In this document: one piece after another, positions 1 to 4,920 of the stretch
Numbering within the stretch: position 1 is the stretch's first letter
Layout: each line of letters begins with the position of its first letter
Assembly (NCBI GenBank): GCA_024636405.1
Contig: JAGXHC010000062.1
Span: 1-7,858, forward strand
DNA from: Sulfitobacter sp.
Lineage (GTDB): Bacteria > Pseudomonadota > Alphaproteobacteria > Rhodobacterales > Rhodobacteraceae
Length of the DNA stretch: 7,858 nucleotides
Reading direction: 5' to 3'
Notes under the pieces: generated by a model
The model's input: the letters and a program-made list of their open reading frames with translations, nothing else
Databases searched by the model: none
Told to the model about the DNA's origin: nothing
Position numbers and translations under genes: made by a program

Positions 1-1
1 C

Positions 2-571
2 GAGGTGATCAGCCTCGACGAGGCGAAATGGCTGGACCTGACCATTGACGGTGCAGACGAATTTGACGGCGACCTGAACCTCATCAAGGGCGGTGGCGGC
101 GCGCTGTTGCAGGAAAAGATCGTGGCGACGGCCAGCGACCAGATGGTGGTGATCGCGGATATCGGCAAGGAAGTCGAAACGCTGGGCGCCTTTCCGTTGC
201 CGGTAGAGGTGATTCCCTTTGGCTGGCAAACCACGCAGGCGTTGATCGAAGAAACGCTGATCAGCATGGATGTGCTGGGGCGCACGTCGACATTGCGGAT
301 GAACGGGCAATCGCCTTTCATTACCGATGAGGGCAATCACATCCTTGATCTGCACCTCAACCGGATCGGCAATGCGCGGCAGTTGGCATTGGTGCTGAAC
401 CAGATGCCGGGGGTGGTTGAGAACGGGCTGTTCATCGACATCTGCGATACCGTGGTGATCGGCTACGGCGATGGTCGGGTCGAGGTGCGCGACATCAACG
501 ACGGCACAGTGGCAACCGAGCGGCTCGATTTTGTCGAGACCGACAATCTGTTCTCCGACCTCACTGACTGA
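2..571 (+). CDS. rpiA: Ribose-5-phosphate isomerase A, 3' part (5' end outside window)
   Basis: This enzyme interconverts ribose 5-phosphate and ribulose 5-phosphate in the cytosolic non-oxidative pentose phosphate pathway. The reading frame is open from the first complete codon (base 2) to TGA at 569-571, leaving about 189 residues. The GTG at base 5 is only an internal valine, because family motifs start almost immediately and the N-terminal substrate-binding part is missing. Visible motifs in order are the DGADEFD loop, IKGGGGALLQEKI (the Lys and the catalytic Glu of the QEKI segment, matching E. coli Lys94 and Glu103), PLPVEVIP, TDEGNHILDLH and MPGVVENGLF. E. coli RpiA has 219 residues; alphaproteobacterial versions are usually somewhat longer, so roughly 70 residues lie upstream. 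gor follows after 11 bases, so the two are probably cotranscribed. Nothing suggests that the visible part is damaged. Confidence 0.96.
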   Translation, partial: EVISLDEAKWLDLTIDGADEFDGDLNLIKGGGGALLQEKIVATASDQMVVIADIGKEVETLGAFPLPVEVIPFGWQTTQALIEETLISMDVLGRTSTLRMNGQSPFITDEGNHILDLHLNRIGNARQLALVLNQMPGVVENGLFIDICDTVVIGYGDGRVEVRDINDGTVATERLDFVETDNLFSDLTD

Positions 572-582
572 AGGGCGTATAC

Positions 583-2079
583 ATGGCCAAGAAAAAAGAC
601 GAAACCAGGGATGCGTTTGATTATGACCTGTTCGTCATTGGCGGCGGATCGGGCGGTGTGCGCGCCGCGCGGGTCGCGGCGGGTGAACACGGGGCCCGCG
701 TCGCACTGGCAGAGGCCGACCGATATGGCGGCACCTGTGTGATCCGGGGCTGTGTGCCGAAGAAACTGATGGTCTTTGCGTCCGAATATGCCGGTCTGGT
801 GGACGAAGCACAGTGCTATGGCTGGGACATCAAGCCGGGACCGTTTGACTGGCCGTCCTTTGCCAAGCGGCTGAACACCGAGTTGGATCGGCTTGAACAG
901 GTGTACCGCAATCTGCTCAAGGGGGCGAATGTGGACACGTTCGATCTACGTGCCAGGCTCAGGGATGCGCATACGGTGGAACTGTCGGATGGCACCACCA
1001 AAACTGCGAAACACATTCTGGTGGCCACCGGCGGGCATCCGGTGCGGCCGGATACGCCAAATGCGGAACTCGGCATTGTCTCTGACGATATCTTCCACCT
1101 TGAGACGCTTCCGAAATCGCTGCTGATCGTTGGCGGCGGCTATATCGCCTGCGAATTTGCATGCATCATGAATGGCCTGGGCGTGGAGGTGACACAGTAT
1201 TATCGCGGTGCCCAGATTCTGCGCGGCTTTGACGAAGAGGCCCGTGGGCTGATCGCCGAAAGCATGCTTGAGAACGGCATTGATCTGCATCTGGGCACCA
1301 ACATTGTCGAAATGAAACGTGCCGCCGACCACCAAGAAGGCGCCACGCCCACCGCGTCCGATGCCGCGATGGGCGCCAATGTACAGCAGACAAAACCGCC
1401 GCGCGATCCGTCCAGCGGCGCACCCGCCGGGCAGGCGGGACCGATCTGGGTCAAGTCGACCAACGGCGGCGACAAGATCTTTGACATGGTGCTTTTTGCC
1501 ACGGGTCGCAGACCCAATACCGATGACATGGGGCTGGAGGACATCGGCGTCGAACTGGGCCGCAACGGCAAGATCATCGTGGATGAATACAGCCAGACCG
1601 GCGTGCCGTCGGTCTATGCCATCGGGGACGCGACGGACCGGGTGAACCTTACGCCTGTGGCAATCCGTGAAGGCATGGCTTTTGTGGAGACGGTCTTTGC
1701 CGGCAACCCGACGCCGGTGGATCACGATCTGATCCCGTCGGCGATCTTTACACAGCCCGAAATGGGTGCTGTGGGCCTAAGCGAAGAAGACGCGCGCGAC
1801 CGCGAACCGATCGAGGTTTACGCGACTTCGTTCCGCCCGATGCAGACCGCGTTTGCGGAAAAATCCGACCGGGTGCTAATGAAACTCATCGTTTCGACGA
1901 AAAATCGTACCGTTTTGGGCTGTCACATCGTCGCACCCCATGCAGGCGAGTTGATCCAGATGGCAGGCATCGCGATCAAGATGGGCGCAACAAAAGAACA
2001 ATTCGACGCGACCTGTGCTGTGCATCCCACCATGTCCGAGGAACTGGTGACGATGCGCAAGCCGGTGCGCACAACTTGA
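583..2079 (+). CDS. gor: Glutathione reductase (glutathione-disulfide reductase) with an internal insertion
   Basis: A cytosolic FAD flavoenzyme that reduces glutathione disulfide with NADPH. In its 498 residues I see the FAD-binding GGGSGG at 20-25, the redox-active disulfide in GGTCVIRGCVPKK (Cys52 and Cys57), the NADPH-binding GGGYIACEF at 184-192, Arg208 and Arg214 at positions expected for NADPH 2'-phosphate recognition, the second FAD motif YAIGDATDR at 345-353, and the C-terminal HPTMSEE with the catalytic His481-Glu486 pair. ATG 583 is supported by GAAGGG at 570-575 with 7-base spacing. Roseobacter homologues I recall have about 450 residues. The excess is a short charged N-terminus (about 10 residues before DYDLF) and about 35 extra residues near 246-288, rich in Pro, Ala, Gly and Gln. 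The frame is intact and the catalytic residues are all present, so activity is likely retained. Trypanothione or mycothiol reductase is less likely given the close Roseobacter Gor match. Confidence 0.96.
   Translation: MAKKKDETRDAFDYDLFVIGGGSGGVRAARVAAGEHGARVALAEADRYGGTCVIRGCVPKKLMVFASEYAGLVDEAQCYGWDIKPGPFDWPSFAKRLNTELDRLEQVYRNLLKGANVDTFDLRARLRDAHTVELSDGTTKTAKHILVATGGHPVRPDTPNAELGIVSDDIFHLETLPKSLLIVGGGYIACEFACIMNGLGVEVTQYYRGAQILRGFDEEARGLIAESMLENGIDLHLGTNIVEMKRAADHQEGATPTASDAAMGANVQQTKPPRDPSSGAPAGQAGPIWVKSTNGGDKIFDMVLFATGRRPNTDDMGLEDIGVELGRNGKIIVDEYSQTGVPSVYAIGDATDRVNLTPVAIREGMAFVETVFAGNPTPVDHDLIPSAIFTQPEMGAVGLSEEDARDREPIEVYATSFRPMQTAFAEKSDRVLMKLIVSTKNRTVLGCHIVAPHAGELIQMAGIAIKMGATKEQFDATCAVHPTMSEELVTMRKPVRTT
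1321..1443 (+). other. In-frame insertion segment within gor (residues about 247-287)
   Basis: Between IVEMKR and the strand IWVKSTNGG this glutathione reductase carries about 43 residues, where the homologues I remember carry about 8. The segment is low in hydrophobic residues and rich in Ala, Pro, Gly, Gln and Asp, for example KPPRDPSSGAPAGQAGP, so it is probably a disordered surface loop in the NADPH-binding domain. It stays in frame. Its DNA contains a hairpin at 1423-1439 (CCCGCC, 5-base loop, GGCGGG). The insertion is judged from memory of the family; its edges are approximate. Confidence 0.65.
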
Positions 2080-2104
2080 ATTTCGCGCGACCTGCGCACA
2101 AGTT
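2066..2104. repeat. Direct and inverted short repeats across the gor stop codon and gor-hflK spacer
   Basis: TGCGCACAA occurs at 2066-2074 and again at 2093-2101, offset 27 bases. AACTTG at 2073-2078 is mirrored by CAAGTT at 2099-2104, and TCGCGCGA at 2083-2090 is a perfect 8-base palindrome between them. The first copy overlaps the last gor codons. The block sits 44 bases or more upstream of the hflK start and could be an operator or a weak hairpin, but there is no T-tract for a terminator. The repeats are seen directly; any function is a guess. Confidence 0.3.
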
Positions 2105-2147
2105 TGAGACAACTGGCCGCTGATGCGGTCGATGAAGGGAAGATGAA

Positions 2148-3365
2148 ATGGCTGGAAACACGGGCGGCCCCTGGGGCGGCGGCGGAGGCGACAAGGGTTC
2201 GGAGGGGAACCGCGGGAACAATGGCAACGGTGGTGATCGTCCACGGCCCGGCGGTGGTCGCGGACCGGGCGAAAAACCCCAGATCCCCGAGATCGAAGAA
2301 TTGGTAAAAAAGGGTCAGGAGCAACTGCGCGTTCTGATGGGCGGGCGCGGCGGTGATCGCGGCAATGGCGGCACTGGTGGCGGACGCGGCAACGGCCCGA
2401 TGCTGACACGCGGCACCGTCGGCCTTGGCGTGCTGGCGGCAGGCGTGCTTTGGGCCTTCGCAAGCTTTTATACCGTGCGACCTGAACAGCAGTCCATCGA
2501 GCTTTTCTTGGGTGAATTTTCCGGTATCGGCACCGAAGGTCTGAACTTTGCGCCTTGGCCCGTTGTCACGGCAGAGGTTTTCGACGTCACCACCAACCGC
2601 GTCGAAGAGCTGGGCGTGCGCCGCTCGGGCAGCGGCAATGACGGGCTGATGCTGACCACGGATGAGAACATCGTGGACATCGACTTTCAGGTGGTCTGGA
2701 ACATCAAGGACGCGCGCGATTTCAGATTCTCGCTGCGTGACCCGGATGCCACCGTGCGCGCCATTTCTGAATCGGCCATGCGCGAAGTCATTGCACAGTC
2801 CGAATTGGCCCCGATCCTGAACCGGGACCGGGCCTCGGTAGAAGCGCTGGTCCGCGAACTGATCCAGGCCACGCTTGATAACCGCAAGACTGGTATCAAC
2901 ATTCTGCGCGTCAACCTTAACAAGGTCGATCCACCAAGCCAGACAGTGCAGGTCACCAACGCCGCAGGCCAAACTGAATCCGTTTCGGTCGTGGATGCAT
3001 TTCGCGATGTGCAGGCTGCTGAACAGGAACGCGACCGTGTGGAACGTCAGGCTGACGCCTATGCCAACAAACGCACGGCAGAGGCGCGCGGTCAAAGTGC
3101 ACAGTTGCTTGAGGCCGCAGAAGGCTACCGCGCCCGCGTCGTGAACGATGCCGTGGGTGAGGCCAGCCGCTTTGAGGCCGTGCTGAAGGAATATACCGCC
3201 GCCCCCGAAGTCACGCGCAAACGTCTTTACATCGAAACGATGGAAAAGGTGCTGGGCGACGTCGACAAGATCATTCTGGGGAGTGATATCGGCGGCAATG
3301 GCGGGCAGGGCGTCGTACCCTACCTGCCTCTCAATGAATTGCGACGCAGCGGAGGATCTAACTGA
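2148..3365 (+). CDS. hflK: HflK, SPFH-domain subunit of the FtsH modulator complex
   Basis: HflK pairs with HflC in an inner-membrane SPFH (band 7) assembly that encloses FtsH and modulates its proteolysis of membrane proteins. The 405 residues contain a Gly/Arg/Asn-rich cytoplasmic N-terminus (1-85) with the family segment IPEIEELVKKGQEQL at 46-60, one membrane helix at about 88-108, an SPFH domain from about 109 (YTVRPEQQSIELFLGEF onward), a long charged helix with Ala/Glu repeats (about 285-350), and the conserved APEVTRKRLYIETMEKVLG at 352-370. Against E. coli HflK there are about 15 extra residues after the conserved PP (262-263), before AFRD at 284-287. ATG 2148 is preferred over the nearby out-of-frame ATG at 2143 because it opens this frame and has GAAGGGA at 2134-2140, 7 bases upstream. 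The TGA overlaps the hflC ATG by one base, so the subunits are translationally coupled. Confidence 0.96.
   Translation: MAGNTGGPWGGGGGDKGSEGNRGNNGNGGDRPRPGGGRGPGEKPQIPEIEELVKKGQEQLRVLMGGRGGDRGNGGTGGGRGNGPMLTRGTVGLGVLAAGVLWAFASFYTVRPEQQSIELFLGEFSGIGTEGLNFAPWPVVTAEVFDVTTNRVEELGVRRSGSGNDGLMLTTDENIVDIDFQVVWNIKDARDFRFSLRDPDATVRAISESAMREVIAQSELAPILNRDRASVEALVRELIQATLDNRKTGINILRVNLNKVDPPSQTVQVTNAAGQTESVSVVDAFRDVQAAEQERDRVERQADAYANKRTAEARGQSAQLLEAAEGYRARVVNDAVGEASRFEAVLKEYTAAPEVTRKRLYIETMEKVLGDVDKIILGSDIGGNGGQGVVPYLPLNELRRSGGSN
3351..3356 (+). promoter_or_regulatory. Ribosome binding site for hflC, inside the hflK 3' end
   Basis: GGAGGA lies 8 bases before the hflC ATG at 3365 and encodes the last glycines of HflK. 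Together with the TGATG stop/start overlap it indicates coupled and efficient re-initiation, which fits the need for matched HflK and HflC amounts. Confidence 0.75.
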
Positions 3366-4438
3366 TGCGGAAAACTGGATTTATCATTCCCATCGTGGTG
3401 ATTGCCCTTGTGGCGATCCTGGCCTCGATCTTTGTCGTGGATGAACGTGAAAAGGTGCTGGTGCTGCGTTTTGGCCAGATCAAACAGGTCCGCACAGAGC
3501 CGGGCATCAGCTTCAAGGTGCCTTTGCTGGACGAAGTGGCCCGGTTTGAAGACCGCATTTTGACGCTGGAAACCCCGGTGATCGAAGTCACGCCAGCAGA
3601 CGATCGCCGACTTGAGATTGACGCCTTCGTGCTTTACCGGATCGACGATGTGGTTCAGTACCGTCAAGCCATTGGTCCGCGCGGCGAAAGTTCTGCCATT
3701 GAACAGCTCAACGGTATTCTTGAGGGTCAGATACGTGCGGTTCTGGGTTCGCAGGGGGTGACATCCAACACCATTCTGTCCCCGGAACGGTCCGCGCTGA
3801 TGGACCAGATCCGGGACCGCGCTGATGCGCGTTCCGCGGCGCTGGGACTGAAGATCGTTGACGTGCGTCTGCGCCAGACCAACCTGCCGGAACAGAACTT
3901 CGATGCGACCCTGCAACGGATGATTGCCGAACGCGAACGCGAAGCAACCGATGAACGCGCCCGTGGCCGTGAGGCGGCGTTGCGTGTGACATCCCTTGCC
4001 GACCGTACCTACGAAGAGATCCTGTCCGAAGCCCGCCGTGATGCCCGCATCGTGGAAGGTGAAGCAGACGCCGCGCGGAACAAGATCTTCGCCGAAGCCT
4101 ATTCAAAGGACGCCGAATTCTTTGAATTCTACCGGTCGTTGACGGCTTACGAGATGGCTTTGCAGGGCAAGAATTCGACGATGGTGATGTCGCCGGACAG
4201 CGAATTCTTCAACTATCTGCGGTCTGACCAAGGCAGCCGTTCTGCCGAAGGCGAAGGCGTGCGCGCCACACGTTCGACTGCGCCAGCGTCCGCTGCTGAA
4301 CCTGCGGCGACACAGCCGGAGCCAGAACCGCAGCCAGAACCGCAGCCAGAACCGCAGCCCGAGACACAGGCAGAAACGACGGCGCCCGCCACCGGCACCA
4401 CCACCGCTGAGCCCGCACCGGTTGCGCCCACGGAATGA
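3365..4438 (+). CDS. hflC: HflC, SPFH-domain subunit of the FtsH modulator complex, with PEPQ-repeat tail
   Basis: This is the partner of HflK in the inner-membrane complex around FtsH, with the bulk of the protein in the periplasm. The 357 residues begin with a short N-terminus and one membrane helix at about 5-25, followed by the SPFH domain (VVDEREKVLVLRFGQI from 24). Next come a charged helical region (AEREREATDERARGREAA, about 188-206) and the conserved ending MVMSPDSEFFNYLRS at 273-287. E. coli HflC, 334 residues, ends shortly after the equivalent SPDSDFF segment. Here a tail of about 70 residues follows, rich in Ala, Pro, Glu, Gln and Thr, with a PEPQ repeat at about 318-332. Translation starts at ATG 3365, coupled to hflK. 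The TGA at 4436-4438 overlaps the next ATG as ATGA. The tail should lie in the periplasm if topology matches E. coli. Confidence 0.96.
   Translation: MRKTGFIIPIVVIALVAILASIFVVDEREKVLVLRFGQIKQVRTEPGISFKVPLLDEVARFEDRILTLETPVIEVTPADDRRLEIDAFVLYRIDDVVQYRQAIGPRGESSAIEQLNGILEGQIRAVLGSQGVTSNTILSPERSALMDQIRDRADARSAALGLKIVDVRLRQTNLPEQNFDATLQRMIAEREREATDERARGREAALRVTSLADRTYEEILSEARRDARIVEGEADAARNKIFAEAYSKDAEFFEFYRSLTAYEMALQGKNSTMVMSPDSEFFNYLRSDQGSRSAEGEGVRATRSTAPASAAEPAATQPEPEPQPEPQPEPQPETQAETTAPATGTTTAEPAPVAPTE
4321..4356 (+). repeat. Three perfect 12-base tandem repeats in the hflC tail
   Basis: The unit GCCAGAACCGCA occurs three times head to tail at 4321-4332, 4333-4344 and 4345-4356, with degenerate copies on either side. 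The unit length is a multiple of three, so it encodes the Pro-Glu-Pro-Gln repeat without breaking the frame. Perfect short tandem copies of this kind can change number by replication slippage, giving length variants of the HflC tail. Confidence 0.9.
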
Positions 4439-4629
4439 GCTTGCTGATACTCGCCCTTGGGTTGGTAATGGTATTGGAGGGGCTGGTGTACGCACTGGCC
4501 CCTTCGCTTTTGGAACGCATGCTCGAGCTGTTGCGCACAATCCCCCAAGACGCGGTGCGCCAGATCGGCGCGCTTGTTGTGGTCGCGGGCCTGGTGCTGA
4601 TCTGGCTTGCCTTTCAGCTTGGCGTCTGA
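4435..4629 (+). CDS. yjeT: Small DUF2065 (YjeT-like) membrane protein
   Basis: A 64-residue inner-membrane protein of unknown biochemical role. It has two hydrophobic helices, at about 2-22 (LLILALGLVMVLEGLVYALA) and 43-62 (QIGALVVVAGLVLIWLAFQL). They are joined by a short amphipathic segment, LLERMLELLRTIPQDAVRQ. The pattern G-hydrophobic-VxEGhxxAhxPxxxxRML and the position after hflC match the DUF2065/YjeT family, which also follows hflC in E. coli (hflX-hflK-hflC-yjeT). The ATG overlaps the hflC stop as ATGA and has no clear ribosome binding site of its own, so it is probably translated by coupling. The conserved linkage across alpha- and gammaproteobacteria suggests a role linked to HflKC/FtsH, which is inference. 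It is probably the last gene of this operon. Confidence 0.9.
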   Translation: MSLLILALGLVMVLEGLVYALAPSLLERMLELLRTIPQDAVRQIGALVVVAGLVLIWLAFQLGV

Positions 4630-4800
4630 CCACCGGACAGGCGCTGCCGTCATGACCTTGGCCTGGCGGGACGCGCACAGGCACCCCAGACACCCACCCC
4701 ATGCCGCGCTGATCACCGATTGGGTGGTCCCTATGCCCCCCAACGCCATCAAAGCCGACATTACTACACCCGTCATGTCACCGCATCGTGAGGCGTGGCA

Positions 4801-4833
4801 GTTGAAAACACGGTGATACGTCACATCTTAGAT
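4801..4833 (+). promoter_or_regulatory. Candidate heat-shock-type promoter of degP
   Basis: GTTGAAA at 4801-4807 resembles the sigma-32 -35 element CTTGAAA. After 13 bases TCACATCT (4821-4828) is a partial match to the -10 pattern CCCCATNT, and TAGATA at 4829-4834 is also AT-rich. The location, about 90-120 bases before the degP ATG, is plausible, and degP genes are typically stress-induced. The match is imperfect on both elements, so this is only a candidate. Confidence 0.25.
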
Positions 4834-4880
4834 ATTGCGGTGAGCGCACACAGGATGCACTCTGCCATCAACGCATATCA

Positions 4881-4899
4881 GGGGCGGCCCGCCCGCCCC
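4881..4899 (+). promoter_or_regulatory. GC-rich hairpin in the probable degP leader
   Basis: GGGGCGG at 4881-4887 pairs perfectly with CCGCCCC at 4893-4899 around a 5-base loop. It ends 9 bases before the degP ribosome binding site. No run of T follows (CTATTC), so it is not a standard intrinsic terminator. It could protect the 5' end of the mRNA, tune translation or be part of a protein binding site; the sequence alone does not decide. Confidence 0.45.
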
Positions 4900-4908
4900 C
4901 TATTCAGC

Positions 4909-4914
4909 AGGAGA
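4909..4914 (+). promoter_or_regulatory. Ribosome binding site that sets the degP start
   Basis: AGGAGA is 6 bases before ATG 4921. The frame is open back to a GTG at 4795, but that upstream stretch has no comparable site and would put about 42 residues before the signal peptide. An overlapping ATG at 4917 is out of frame. ATG 4921 is therefore the best start. Confidence 0.85.
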
Positions 4915-4920
4915 CAATGC

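Larger units (their letters stand above)
4630..4920. other. Intergenic region upstream of degP
   Basis: No convincing gene lies in these 291 bases. Reading frames cross it on both strands, but none has a recognisable protein, a good ribosome binding site or family motifs. It holds an imperfect hairpin at 4720-4743 (TTGGGTGG, 8-base loop, CCCCCCAA, one mismatch) without a T-tract, a promoter candidate near 4801-4833, a strong GC hairpin at 4881-4899 and the degP ribosome binding site at 4909-4914. Its length argues that degP has its own promoter rather than depending only on hflKC read-through. Confidence 0.6.

Noticed and set aside
946..1725. 259-codon open frame on the minus strand, opposite gor
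   Set aside because: Antisense to a strongly conserved enzyme; the composition is unusual for a protein and it has no motifs.
1923..3095. 390-codon open frame on the minus strand, opposite the gor end and hflK
   Set aside because: It lies across two well-supported genes on the other strand, has no family motifs or ribosome binding site, and its composition follows from G+C-rich third codon positions of hflK.
4115..4207. Cluster of four GAATTC sequences in hflC
   Set aside because: They encode conserved Glu-Phe/Asn-Ser residues (EFFEFY, KNST, SEFFNY) and need no separate explanation.
4720..4743. Hairpin after DUF2065 as a terminator
   Set aside because: The stem has a mismatch, no T-tract follows and it lies about 90 bases after the stop, so it does not support a terminator call.
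4213..4824. Minus-strand frame through the degP upstream spacer and DUF2065
   Set aside because: Its N-terminal third uses the non-coding spacer, but the rest is antisense to DUF2065 and hflC. I see no ribosome binding site or recognisable protein.
4795..4920. Longer degP start at GTG 4795
   Set aside because: It adds 42 residues with no signal-peptide character and no ribosome binding site, whereas ATG 4921 has AGGAGA at 6 bases and starts just before the signal peptide.
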